A stretch of DNA of 64,000 bases. Source: BRHc4a sp049323915. Lineage in GTDB: Bacteria; Bacillota; Desulfotomaculia; Desulfotomaculales; Desulfocucumaceae. A program made the translations under genes and the position numbers. Positions 16,828 through 25,317 of this stretch are shown here, one piece after another (the first letter of the stretch is position 1; each line of letters starts with the position of its first letter). The notes below the pieces were generated by a model. It ran no database searches. It saw only the letters and a list, made by a program, of their open reading frames with translations, and was not told the DNA's origin. The stretch is from positions 1 through 64,000 of the forward strand of contig JBMOPC010000024.1 in assembly GCA_049323915.1 (NCBI GenBank). Direction: 5' to 3'.

Positions 16828-17046
16828 TTGTCTGATTCCTCCTCATTTTTTAGAATATTGTCGGAGTAAATTTTCTAGTAGTATTTTATTGGAAAAATAT
16901 GGGTGTGTTACAGTATATAGTAAAAATATTTTTGGGCTTTTATAGAGATATAGATCACACCTGCTTTGTGACCTGTCAGACTTACAAAAATGGATTAATT
17001 GGTTAGTATATCAGGTAAGAAGAAGGTCTGCAGGGGGGCAATGCCG

Positions 17047-17655
17047 ATGTTGAACAGGTGCCCGGGATCGCTGGCTGGCACTCCCACGTTGAAAATAAAA
17101 AAATGTCCGGAGTGCGGCAGCGATGTGGAGATTTTTTCCAATGACGTCAAGGTGGAATGCGAGAGATGTGGATTTGCGGTGTACAATGACGTGGAGTCTT
17201 GTGTCCAGTATTGTAAATACGCCAAATTATGCGTGGGAGAAGAGCTTTACAAAAAGCTGAAGAGGATAAGGGTTGCCTTTGTTGGCGTGGATAACACAGT
17301 GCGGAGCGTGATGGCCGAAGCTCTGGCCAAGGAGATCAATGAGTCTCCCAGGCTGGGGTTCGTAAGCGCGGGAGTGTCTCCGGCCGGAGCGGTGGACCCG
17401 GAAGCGGTGGAGGCGCTGGGGGCCGAAAATATCAACTGGCGTGGCAAGCCAAGGGATGTGGTCAGGATAGGCCAGGTGGATATTTTCGTGCTGATGGGCC
17501 CGGAGGTGGAACTCCCCCCGCAAATTGAGGGCAGGGTGATACGTTGGGAAATACCTCGCCCCGGTGGAAAAGGCGCTGAGGAATACCGGCGATTGGTACA
17601 GATAATTAAGGAAAAAATTGCTGAACTTGTAGGGGAGGTAACTGAAAATGAATAA
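17047..17655 (+). CDS. zinc-ribbon plus degenerate low-molecular-weight phosphatase-like protein
   Basis: 203 residues from ATG 17047, eight bases after GCAGGGGGG (ATG 17041 is too close to it). N-terminal zinc ribbon: CPEC (20-23) and CERC (38-41), followed by C52, C56 and C62. From about residue 75 the fold of low-molecular-weight tyrosine phosphatase / arsenate reductase appears, but the loop reads VGVDNTVRS where active enzymes have C-x5-R-S: the nucleophile Cys is Gly80, Arg86 is kept. So it is probably a binding or regulatory protein. Overlaps the ferredoxin gene by 8 bases. Confidence 0.7.
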   Translation: MLNRCPGSLAGTPTLKIKKCPECGSDVEIFSNDVKVECERCGFAVYNDVESCVQYCKYAKLCVGEELYKKLKRIRVAFVGVDNTVRSVMAEALAKEINESPRLGFVSAGVSPAGAVDPEAVEALGAENINWRGKPRDVVRIGQVDIFVLMGPEVELPPQIEGRVIRWEIPRPGGKGAEEYRRLVQIIKEKIAELVGEVTENE

Positions 17656-18451
17656 AAGCAAAAGGAAGATTATTCATATAGACGAGGAAAAATGCAACGG
17701 CTGCGGGCTTTGCCTGCCGGGCTGCCCCGAGGGGGCGCTGCAGGTGGTGGAGGGCAAAGTCCGGCTGGTTAAGGAGAGCTACTGTGACGGTTTGGGCGCC
17801 TGCCTGGGGCACTGCCCTGAGGGAGCGCTCCGGGTGGAAGAAAGAGACGCTGATGAATACGACGCCTATGGAGTGCTTGCTCACCTGGAAAAGCAGTCGC
17901 CCGAATTGGCCCAAAGACACCGGGAGCACCTGCGGGCCCACGGGATGGATGATCCGGAACCGGATCAAGCCGCCCCGGCGGCAGGGTGTCCATCAGCCCG
18001 GATGGCTTATTGGGGAGGAGAAAATGAATACGGTGAGGTGAAACAGGCGGGAGCAGGGAGTTTTTCCGCTCCGGGCCACTGGCCGGTAAAGCTGCACCTG
18101 ATTCAGCCGGCGGTAAAGTTTTTGAAAAACGCAGACCTGATACTGGTGGCTGACTGTGTTCCCTTTGCCTACGGCAACTTGCACAGCGATTTTCTAAAGG
18201 GAAGGGCGGTGGCTGCGGGGTGTCCCAAATTTGACGACCTGCAGGCCTATGGGGAAAAAATAGAACAAATTCTGGAGAGCTCAAACATCAGGAGTATAAC
18301 CGTTGTTTATATGGAAGTGCCCTGCTGCAGCGGTTTCGTCCGGATTGTCAGGGAGGCCCTTGAAATGAGCGGACATAGCATTCCCCTGGAAGCGGTGATG
18401 ATAGGCATTAAGGGCGATGTGCTGAACAGAGAAGTAATCGCAAATGTTTAA
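17648..18451 (+). CDS. 4Fe-4S ferredoxin-domain protein
   Basis: 267 residues. N-terminal cluster motif CNGCGLCLPGC (full CxxCxxCxxxC) and a second, CDGLGACLGHC, lacking one Cys. The C-terminal half keeps VADCVPFAYG, AAGCPKF and VPCCSGF cysteines. Similar proteins occur in anaerobic Firmicutes without a firm role; an electron-carrier or redox-sensing function is likely. The ATG overlaps the upstream zinc-ribbon/phosphatase-like gene, so the two are coupled. Confidence 0.8.
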   Translation: MNKSKRKIIHIDEEKCNGCGLCLPGCPEGALQVVEGKVRLVKESYCDGLGACLGHCPEGALRVEERDADEYDAYGVLAHLEKQSPELAQRHREHLRAHGMDDPEPDQAAPAAGCPSARMAYWGGENEYGEVKQAGAGSFSAPGHWPVKLHLIQPAVKFLKNADLILVADCVPFAYGNLHSDFLKGRAVAAGCPKFDDLQAYGEKIEQILESSNIRSITVVYMEVPCCSGFVRIVREALEMSGHSIPLEAVMIGIKGDVLNREVIANV

Positions 18452-18476
18452 AGCGCCTTTTTACGTCAAAGCAGCT

Positions 18477-18869
18477 CTATTTTAGCCTGATCACAATTCC
18501 ACCGACCCTGCCCTTGTCTGTGTATTGCAGGAAAAGCCATGTTTTCCAGCCGGAACAGCATGCCGGCAGCTCAACGTCATAGTGCGCCATCCATAATGGA
18601 ATGTCAGACAATCTTTTATCCAGGAAACTATTTATAAAGTATGCGTAGGAATATATGATAGGCTGAACCTTTGCTTCTTTTTTGACTTTTTCAATCCAGG
18701 CAAAGACTATGTTTGATATCTCTTCTCTGGAAAGGCCCTGATGTTTTTCAATGTCTATAACCGGTGGTAAATCCAGAGTATTAAAACCCCCGTATTTTTT
18801 TACGGTACTGATGAAATGGTTTGCTTCATTGACTGCGTCCTCCAGGCCGGCCGGGGGTGGCAGGCTGCC
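18477..18869 (-). pseudogene. 5'-truncated GH25 lysozyme remnant
   Basis: An open minus-strand frame with no start codon encodes about 130 residues of the C-terminal half of a glycoside hydrolase family 25 (muramidase) domain: PPVIDIEKH (catalytic DxE), KVQPIIYSYAYF, PLWMAHYD and WLFLQYTDKGRVGGI. The first ~90 residues, including the leading catalytic Asp, are missing. An in-frame TGA lies just upstream and the DUF2250 gene stop follows within 20 bases. This is a deletion remnant joined to an unrelated gene. Confidence 0.75.
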
Positions 18870-18886
18870 TGTCAGATTTCAATTTT

Positions 18887-19540
18887 TCACCCCTCATAGC
18901 CTTTCCTACGGATTTGCCTCAAAAAAAGCCTTCCTTTCCGGGACAGCCGGTAATACGTGTGATTCATATGTTTTACCCAGTCCTTTTCCCTGTGGTAACC
19001 CTCCAGCATGGTGCCCTGGACTTTCTCCAGCAGCCCTTTCTCCAGCAGCGTTTGAAGGCGGTCCCTCGCCTCCTTTGTGCCTATTCCAATATTTATGCCC
19101 AGTCTCCAGGCGTACTCCGGCCCTGCATATTCGATGAATCTAAGAATAGCCAGGTCAGCGCCGTCTAAAACCTCCTCGCCGATATACCCTTTTTCCAGCA
19201 GCAGCCCGTACAGCCGCCCGGCCTCTTCCGCACAGTCCCCTGTGTATTCCGTGTGCAGCAGCCGGAGGCTTTCCGCATCCTCTGCGCCGCCTTCGCCGAT
19301 CATTTTCTCTATTTCCTGCAGGTCATCAATCAGGTTAACAAGCCTGTTAAAAGAGTGATGGATTTTATCAAGCTCATAAAACCGTCTGGCCAATTCCGAC
19401 ATGGCGGCCGGATCAGAATCGTCATTGGCTGCTGCCAGCACGTCAAAAAGCCTGTTGCGATCTTCAACTATTTTTTCAATTCTTGAAAGTATTTCGGCAT
19501 CACTGAGGTAGCTGCTGTTAAAAAAGGGCCCCCGGCCCAT
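18887..19540 (-). CDS. DUF2250-type winged-helix protein
   Basis: 217 residues from ATG 19540, six bases after GAGGTG (the frame opens at GTG 19549). The N-terminal half is helical and charged; the C-terminal half (LAILRFIEYAGPEYAWRLG, then RLQTLLEKGLLEKVQG and YRLSRKGRLFLRQ) has the pattern of DUF2250 winged-helix proteins. Probably DNA- or protein-binding; function not known. A broken lysozyme gene lies immediately downstream. Confidence 0.7.
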   Translation of the reverse strand: MGRGPFFNSSYLSDAEILSRIEKIVEDRNRLFDVLAAANDDSDPAAMSELARRFYELDKIHHSFNRLVNLIDDLQEIEKMIGEGGAEDAESLRLLHTEYTGDCAEEAGRLYGLLLEKGYIGEEVLDGADLAILRFIEYAGPEYAWRLGINIGIGTKEARDRLQTLLEKGLLEKVQGTMLEGYHREKDWVKHMNHTYYRLSRKGRLFLRQIRRKGYEG

Positions 19541-19768
19541 GTTCATCACCTCGAATGTAAGGTTTTCTCCACAACCCCCGGAGAAACCTTTTTCCGGTTG
19601 TTGTTATAAGATACCTTGATGCGCAGTCCCACCGGGCCGCAAAAGTTAAGAAAATATTAAGGATTATGAAGGAGGTTAATTATTTGTAAAGTTATTGTTA
19701 AATGACTGTATAAGTAATCGGTATTTGATAGAATATATTCGGATTTTAAGGCCATTGGAGGATGCGCA

Positions 19769-21502
19769 ATGTCATTTTCTTTTGAGCAGGTGTTTTTTTA
19801 CGCTTTGGGGGGCCTTGGAATATTTCTCTTCGGCATCAAGTACATGTCTGAAGGACTCCAGAACACTGCCGGAAACAGGTTGAGAGTCTTCCTGGAAAAG
19901 GGCACCAAGACGCCGCTGAGGGGAGTCATTACCGGCATGCTGGTCACGGCTCTGATTCAAAGCAGCAGCGGCACAACCGTTCTTACGGTGGGACTGGTCA
20001 ACGCAGGACTGCTTTCCCTTCGACAGGCCATCGGCGTTATTATGGGCGCTAATATAGGCACCACGATGACGGCCTATCTGATAGGCTTCAAGCTGGAAAA
20101 ATATGCGCTGCCCATAATCGCCGTCGGAGTATTGATGCTGTTCTTTATAAAGAATAAGAGAATAGCCAATCTGGGTCAAATACTGTTTGGATTTGGCATG
20201 CTTTTTTACGGCATGGAAGTAATGGGCAAAGGTTTGAAGCCCTTAAAAGACTGGGATGTATTTATAAATCTGATGACCGGCGTTGACAACAGCCCCTTTT
20301 TGGGGGTGGCAATCGGCACTGTTTTCACCCTGATAGTCCAGAGCAGCAGCGCCACCATCGGGGTGCTGCAGGAACTTGCGGAGCAGGGCGCGGTAACGTA
20401 CCGACAGGCGGTGCCCATTCTATTTGGAGATAACATTGGAACCACGATAACCGCCCTGCTGGCATCCATCGGAACCACGGTGGCTGCGCGCCGCGCCGCA
20501 CTGACTCATACTCTGTTTAATGTAAGCGGCACGGTCGTTTTCCTCCCACTGTTTATACTGGGTATCTTTCCCGAGATTATACGGCTGGCAACAAATTATG
20601 TCTTTGTTTTGCTGCCGGGATTCGAAGGCGCCTGGGAGACATTGAACATTAAAATGAAAATAGCTCAGACCCACGGAATGTTTAATATAACCAACACCTT
20701 GATACAACTGCCCTTTGTCTCCTACATTGCCTGGGCCGTGACCAGACTTGTGCCCGGCCAGGACGCACAGTTCAATATGGAACCACGTTTTTTGGAACCC
20801 CGGCTGCTTAGCAACCCCTCGGTGGCGCTGGGACAGGCTTTGCAGGAAATACTGCGGATGGGCAGAAACTCCAGTGAATTTTTCAGCCAGTCGGTGCAGT
20901 TTTTCTTTAATCCGGGAGGCAGGGAACTGAACCCCATGTACATGGAGCAAAAGGAGGAATTGATTAACCGCCTGAATGCCAATATAACCGACTATATAAT
21001 CAAGCTGTCTGCCGATAAAAAAATGTCCGAGGAGCAGTCCAATTACTCATCCACCCTGCTGCATGCGGTCAGCGACCTGGAACAGATCGGTGACCACGCG
21101 GATAATATTGTGGAACTGGCTATTTACGCCAAGGAGAATAATATAACCTTTTCCGAGGAGGCACAGAAAAGCATCCGGTCAATGGCTGAACTTACTGAAG
21201 AAACACTTGGCATGGCCCTCACCGCCCTGGAAAACGGCGACCGTGCCCTTGCCCGAAAAGCTATAAGAAATGAGGTTATTATAGACAATCTTGAAAAAGA
21301 ATTTCGCTATGGCCATGTTATGAGATTAAATGAAGGAACCTGCGGCGGTGTTGGGGGAGCGGTATTTTTGGACATGCTCAGCAATATAGAACGGATCGGA
21401 GACCATGCGGTAAATATTGCGGAATATGTACTGGGAGACAAAGGGGCCGTAGAAAGGCAGAAAATGAAAATAGGCAGCAAAGCTATTGCCGCCGGTGAAT
21501 AG
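19769..21502 (+). CDS. Na/Pi symporter with PhoU domain (NptA/YjbB family)
   Basis: 577 residues. The membrane part (about 1-330) has the duplicated family signature, QSSSGTTVLTVG and QSSSATIGVLQE, each preceded by a re-entrant hydrophobic loop. The C-terminal PhoU-like helical bundle (about 345-565) contains two repeats (SDLEQIGDHADNI and SNIERIGDHAVNI). Family members co-transport sodium and phosphate. ATG 19769 follows TTGGAGGATG. No pst or phoU gene is nearby. Confidence 0.92.
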   Translation: MSFSFEQVFFYALGGLGIFLFGIKYMSEGLQNTAGNRLRVFLEKGTKTPLRGVITGMLVTALIQSSSGTTVLTVGLVNAGLLSLRQAIGVIMGANIGTTMTAYLIGFKLEKYALPIIAVGVLMLFFIKNKRIANLGQILFGFGMLFYGMEVMGKGLKPLKDWDVFINLMTGVDNSPFLGVAIGTVFTLIVQSSSATIGVLQELAEQGAVTYRQAVPILFGDNIGTTITALLASIGTTVAARRAALTHTLFNVSGTVVFLPLFILGIFPEIIRLATNYVFVLLPGFEGAWETLNIKMKIAQTHGMFNITNTLIQLPFVSYIAWAVTRLVPGQDAQFNMEPRFLEPRLLSNPSVALGQALQEILRMGRNSSEFFSQSVQFFFNPGGRELNPMYMEQKEELINRLNANITDYIIKLSADKKMSEEQSNYSSTLLHAVSDLEQIGDHADNIVELAIYAKENNITFSEEAQKSIRSMAELTEETLGMALTALENGDRALARKAIRNEVIIDNLEKEFRYGHVMRLNEGTCGGVGGAVFLDMLSNIERIGDHAVNIAEYVLGDKGAVERQKMKIGSKAIAAGE

Positions 21503-21519
21503 AGAATGGTGACAGGCCC

Positions 21520-22083
21520 TTGACATACGTAATGTACAGGGCTTACTCCATATCATCATTCAGTGGGGACGGCGCCGAACTGGGCATTACAGTAAAAAAG
21601 ATGCCCGGAGGATACGGGTCCGGGATTATTTTCGACACCTTTAAGGAAGGGGACCTGGTGGAGCTTGATGGCCCCATGGGAAGCGAACTGGTCCCCGTTA
21701 GTAGCAGTAACAAGGTTCTTTTTGTGGCAGGCGGAATAGGTATTGCTCCCTTTGTGTCCATGACCAGGGAAATGGTGGAAAAGGACGGCTGCAGCAAGGA
21801 AGTAAAGCTGATTTACGGCGTCAACAGGCCGGAAGAGTTCATTTGCGACGACCACTTTGAAAAGATGGAGTCCAGCTGCAAAAAATTTGAATATATCAAG
21901 GTGGTTGCAGCAGATAAGAACTGGAAGGGAAGAAAAGGCTTTGTCACCGATGCCATGAAAGAGATGGACCTGAATGTATACAAGGTGTACATGTGCGGCC
22001 CCGGGCCGATGGTGAACGCCGGCCTGAAAGTTTTAAAAGAAGCCGGAGTAGATGAGGAAGACATTTTCTATGAAAGCGCATAA
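21520..22083 (+). pseudogene. 5'-truncated ferredoxin/flavodoxin reductase-like gene (FAD/NAD domains)
   Basis: 187 residues at most, starting at TTG 21520 or ATG 21532; neither has a clear ribosome site. The frame begins directly at the FAD motif RAYSISS and continues with GPMGSEL, the NAD site GGIGIAPF and the C-terminal MCGPGPMV. The first ~50 residues of the FAD barrel that should precede RxYS are missing, and the frame opens only a few bases after the Na/Pi symporter stop. It looks like a deletion junction. A functional short protein cannot be excluded. Confidence 0.6.
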
Positions 22084-22128
22084 AAAGCTGGGTTTTTATA
22101 ATGGAATCAGGCTATACTCGTATTTCAT

Positions 22129-22257
22129 TTACTGCTTTGTGTCCCTTTTTAATTGGTGTGTTCCCTCGGTCTTTGGAGTTGTCGAGCATGACCATGGCAA
22201 GGGGGAGAATGACTATGACAATAATCAGTATTATCAGTAATTTAAGCCAGTTTTTCA
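22129..22257 (-). CDS. possible small single-pass membrane protein
   Basis: 42 residues. TTG at 22257 lies seven bases after AAAGGAG. Residues 4-21 are strongly hydrophobic (WLKLLIILIIVIVILPL), followed by WSCSTT and a polar tail. It could be a small membrane protein or a signal/lipoprotein-like peptide. Only the ribosome site and composition support it. Confidence 0.35.
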
Positions 22258-22379
22258 AACAATCACTCCTTTAATGATATTATATTTTTGTTTTGCCTTA
22301 AATTCAAGAAAAAATGGCGCCTGACCTTTTTTGACTCTATAATACATAAAATGCGGCGAACAACATAATATACTAACGG

Positions 22380-22530
22380 AGTCCGCCAAGGGGAAACCGG
22401 TTTATCTGCAAGTTTCCCCCGGACTTGGCGGGATAGCAGGGTTACCCGACCTTTCTATCCGCTTTGCAGCTTTCAAACTTGGAAATTCACAGTAAAAAGA
22501 GCATCGGCCAGGATGTTCTTTTTACTTTTT
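22380..22530 (+). ncRNA. candidate structured RNA ending in terminator
   Basis: In a 440-base gene-free stretch: stem CCGCCAAG/CTTGGCGG enclosing GGGAAAC/GTTTCCC; a second stem GCGGGATAG/CTATCCGC (one bulge) around GGGT/ACCC; and a final 14-bp hairpin GTAAAAAGAGCATC/GGATGTTCTTTTTAC (22492-22524) followed by a T-run. Three nested or serial helices and a terminator suggest a small RNA or a leader of the XRE-ImmA gene about 170 bases on. I match it to no known class. Confidence 0.4.
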
Positions 22531-22699
22531 TAATCCCTGCAAAGCACACCACCCCTTTCATTTTTTTGGAAACCGCTTAACCGATCCCATTATATACCGG
22601 AAATATTTTTTTGTAAAGTTCAATTACCAGGTATACAAATTATGTTTTTATGTATATAATAATATATAATATAAATATTATTTAAAGGATGGGGGGTTT

Positions 22700-23848
22700 A
22701 TGGATCAAAAAATTATCGGCGCAAACCTTCGCCGGATTCGTGAGGCAAAGGGATTGAGCCAATCCCAGGTAGCAGATCTTGCCGGGATTTCAAGGATTGC
22801 CTACCGGAACATCGAAAACGGCAATTCAACCCCAAAAGTCTCCACCTTACAGAGTATTGCTTCGGGTGTTGATGTAAAACTCCAGGATTTGTTCGTTCCG
22901 GTCCGCACCTTAAAGAGAGTCAGGTTTCGAGCATCAAAAAAGATGAACAGCCGGGACAATGTTTTAACCGAGGTGGCACGTTGGCTGGATGATTTTAATT
23001 ACCTGGAAGAACTGCTGAATGACAGTAATGTATATCTATTTAAAGCTCTCGCTAAAAAGTTGTATTCAATGCCCGGCGGTGTTGATAAAGCTAAGTACGC
23101 AGCCCGTGAGGCAAGAAAAAAATTAAAGCTTAATGATAAAGATCCAATCCGCGATATTGCCGGTTTACTTGAATCGTGCGGAATAAAAGTGTACCCTCTA
23201 AGCCTTGCGTCTGACGGTTTCTTCGGTTTATCTGTTGCTGAGGAGGATGGAGGACCTGCTATAATCGTAAATGTTTGGGAAAGAATTTCCGTTGAGCGAT
23301 GGATTTTCAGCACCGCTTACGAACTCGGCCATTTGCTTCTCCATCTTGACGCCTACGACGCCGACGAAAGTGTCGAAGATGACGCCCAGGAAACTGAAGC
23401 AAATGTCTTTGCTTCCCATTTTTTAATGCCGGAAGAAGCTTTTAATTCGGAATGGCACGATACTCGCGGCTTGCCCCTTGTTGATCGAGTGTATAAAGTA
23501 AAGCGGATATATCAGGTCAGTTACAAGACTGTCCTATACCGTCTTTCTGAAAGTTTAGGGAATTCCATTTGGGGAAAATTTCAGAGCGCATATAAGCTGA
23601 GAACCGGCAAAACATTAAGAATCACGGATGAACCGGAAGCTTTGTCCCCGGATAAATTCCAACAATCGCCGGAAGCACTGCGTTCCCAGGAGCCGGACTC
23701 CCTATCACCATCACACTTTATGGAAGATCGTTTATCAAGACTGGTTCGTAAAGCTATTGAAGAAGATGAAATAACCATGAGCCGTGGAGCAGAAATTCTC
23801 AGGCTGGATCTGGAATCAATGCGGAATATGATTTCTTCGTGGGTGTGA
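22700..23848 (+). CDS. XRE-type repressor with degenerate ImmA/IrrE peptidase domain
   Basis: 382 residues. Helix-turn-helix of XRE type at about 5-65 (LRRIREAKGLSQSQVADLAG). ImmA/IrrE (DUF955) domain at about 150-290, ending EANVFASHFLMPEEAF. The zinc motif normally HELGHLLLH reads YELGHLLLH, so the first His ligand is lost. The tail (about 300-382) is Ser/Pro-rich with a second helical segment. XRE-ImmA proteins regulate mobile elements or toxin systems; no partner is adjacent. ATG 22700 follows AAGGATGGGGGG. Confidence 0.85.
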   Translation: MDQKIIGANLRRIREAKGLSQSQVADLAGISRIAYRNIENGNSTPKVSTLQSIASGVDVKLQDLFVPVRTLKRVRFRASKKMNSRDNVLTEVARWLDDFNYLEELLNDSNVYLFKALAKKLYSMPGGVDKAKYAAREARKKLKLNDKDPIRDIAGLLESCGIKVYPLSLASDGFFGLSVAEEDGGPAIIVNVWERISVERWIFSTAYELGHLLLHLDAYDADESVEDDAQETEANVFASHFLMPEEAFNSEWHDTRGLPLVDRVYKVKRIYQVSYKTVLYRLSESLGNSIWGKFQSAYKLRTGKTLRITDEPEALSPDKFQQSPEALRSQEPDSLSPSHFMEDRLSRLVRKAIEEDEITMSRGAEILRLDLESMRNMISSWV

Positions 23849-24019
23849 ATAAATGGGGAGAAAAAAGAATCGTTTTCTAAAGGAATGCAAATAATTTTGT
23901 GTAAATAGATTTATTGCCACAATGATTGATGGGTATTATTGGTAAACCTTCATTTATCTTTGATGTATTCACCTGCCATTTCTTGGTTATAATAACATTG
24001 GCTCTTACCTGCCGGGAGG

Positions 24020-24410
24020 ATCGCGATAGGCAATGGACTTCCTCGTGCATCCTTGTGGGGAAGCCGTTCGGAAGGCCCTTTTCCCCCGCTTCAGACCGGA
24101 CGTGAGCCTTTCAACTCATCCGGCCTTCCATCAACCAAACTACTTAAACTTGAGTCAACTTTTCTCTCATCCTGTTAAGTTTACGGGATATCTTTTTAGG
24201 CAAGTTTGAAATACAACAGTTGCTATGAATCAAATCATGACAGGCATTACAGACACTAGCGAGATTGGGTACCCGGTTAACTAATTCAATGGGTAGTAAA
24301 ACCTTGATATGGTGAAAATCCACGTTTATTCCGTTGAGAGATTCACCACATATACGACATTTTTCTTTGTCCCGGTTAAAGGCATACCCTCTATTAAGCT
24401 TAAACAAATG
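24020..24410 (-). mobile_element. 3' remnant of a group II intron
   Basis: Minus strand, in order: the HNH end of the intron-encoded protein (24144-24407), a domain V-like hairpin (24094-24125; GGCCGGATGAG, loop TTGAAAG, CTCACGTCCGGTC), a domain VI-like hairpin (GGGGGAAAAGGGCC...GGCTTCCCC) and a 3' end near CCTATCGCGAT at 24020. Domains I-III and the reverse transcriptase part are missing beyond 24410, so the intron is 5'-truncated and dead. Confidence 0.7.
24144..24407 (-). pseudogene. HNH end of group II intron reverse transcriptase/maturase
   Basis: 87 residues with an HNH endonuclease domain: CRICG, VDFHHIKVLLP, NLASVCNACHDLIH. This is the usual C-terminal domain of group II intron proteins; the reverse transcriptase and maturase domains upstream are lost. 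The opening TTG has no ribosome site and a TGA lies four codons before it, so it is a fragment. Confidence 0.7.
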
Positions 24411-24716
24411 CTTAAGCGGTCAGAGATTACTGCTGAGGAGCTTGAATCTATACGGTATATTATTAAAGATGCTTCTCTTAGGATTAAAATTGAGCCGCCA
24501 GATGTTCAATGGAGCATCCTAAAAAAATTTGTCCAGTCCATCAGATTAAACAAGAAAACCAATAATTACAAAATGGTCTTGGTTGGAAGGAGGTTATCAG
24601 AGCTGGATAGTGAAGTTGCACCTATTCTATTGGAGCGGTCTTGCTATTTTGCTAATCCACATGGTACCTATAATTCTACGGTAGACAAAGCGAGTAAAAA
24701 CCTACCCAATTCATAA
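24408..24716 (+). CDS. orphan ORF beside the intron remnant
   Basis: 102 residues from ATG 24408, no convincing ribosome site. Charged and protein-like (EITAEELESIRYIIKDAS; NNYKMVLVGRRLSELDSEV), no recognised domain. It starts exactly where the intron remnant breaks off, so it may be the 3' part of a gene cut by the same rearrangement. Low confidence as an expressed gene. Confidence 0.3.
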   Translation: MLKRSEITAEELESIRYIIKDASLRIKIEPPDVQWSILKKFVQSIRLNKKTNNYKMVLVGRRLSELDSEVAPILLERSCYFANPHGTYNSTVDKASKNLPNS

Positions 24717-24792
24717 CCATAACTATCATATTATGGTTTCAACAACACAGAAGCCGTAGTCCCAATGAAACCAAGGGATTACGGCTTCTATG
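24716..24792 (+). terminator. two consecutive hairpins
   Basis: AACCATAA/TTATGGTT (about 24717-24740), then a 14-bp stem GAAGCCGTAGTCCC/GGGATTACGGCTTC (24751-24789). They end whatever is transcribed from the left; no long T-run. Confidence 0.45.
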
Positions 24793-24821
24793 CTACCCGC
24801 ACTGTAACCAAAATGCGCATG

Positions 24822-24852
24822 AAAAAAGCGAGTTGTCAGACACTCGCTTTTA
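24822..24852 (-). terminator. terminator of ssrA
   Basis: On the minus strand: stem AAAAGCGAGT/ACTCGCTTTT followed by TTC, with six T residues, 13 bases after the tmRNA CCA end. Confidence 0.8.
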
Positions 24853-24864
24853 ACTACCATATTT

Positions 24865-25216
24865 TGGTGGAGGCGGGGGGAGTTGAACCCACCGTCCGAA
24901 AGAAAGACAATAAGAGTTTCTCCGAGCGCAGGCGGTGATTTGAATTTCGCGCCCTCGGCGGCCACAGCCAGCCTCCTCCGGCGCTATCTCGATGAGAGTC
25001 CCCTCAGGCCTCCGAGAATTGGCCCAAAAGCAAGCCCGTTTTAGTGACGCCCCATTCCAGGCCACGGGCCCGGCGTGGGTGGGACGTTAGCTGCGATTAA
25101 GCAGCGTAAGCGTATTCTTGTTTGGCAATTATTGTTTTTCCACCGTATTTCGGGCTGATGGAACCCCGGCTCGCTACTCTTACCACCTTTTCCCCCGTCG
25201 AAACCATTACGCCCCC
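24865..25216 (-). ncRNA. ssrA: transfer-messenger RNA (tmRNA)
   Basis: 352 bases. The ends form the tRNA-like domain: 5' GGGGGCG pairs with CGCCTCC, discriminator A, encoded CCA; the 3' T arm reads GGGTTCAACTCCC. The 5' region GGGGGCGTAATGGTTTCGAC is typical of tmRNA. The tag frame (25097-25126) reads GCC to TAA and encodes AKQEYAYAA, ending in the usual hydrophobic AA signal for proteolysis. tmRNA rescues ribosomes stalled on broken messages with SmpB, whose gene lies 101 bases upstream on the same strand. Confidence 0.95.
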
Positions 25217-25317
25217 ATGTATTTAGAGGTGGGAGGTAAGAGGTTGGAGGTGAGAACCTTGAGGGAATTTGCCTTGGCAAATTCCTTCTTAATCCCACTT
25301 CTAAAACTTCTCACATC
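25217..25317. repeat. purine-rich GGAGG repeat and palindrome between smpB and ssrA
   Basis: GAGGTGGGAGGTAAGAGGTTGG, resembling the run at 48448-48480, then an inverted repeat GGAATTTGCC/GGCAAATTCC (25264-25286) and matching TCTCACATCTCACTTCTC. No gene. Confidence 0.45.

Noticed and set aside
16220..16945. 241-residue plus-strand ORF with SQSSSQSSSQ repeats
   Set aside because: Antisense of the coat-like gene; the Ser/Gln repeat is the complement of the WDDD codons.
22052..22240. 62-residue plus-strand ORF
   Set aside because: Overlaps the end of the reductase fragment, has no ribosome site and an unlikely composition; the minus-strand small ORF there has better support.
22380..22530. c-di-GMP (GEMM) riboswitch
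   Set aside because: A GGGTTACC segment is reminiscent, but the conserved GACGCAAAGCC part and tetraloop receptor are absent.
24726..25298. Several short ORFs on the minus strand
   Set aside because: They fall inside the tmRNA gene, which explains the sequence.
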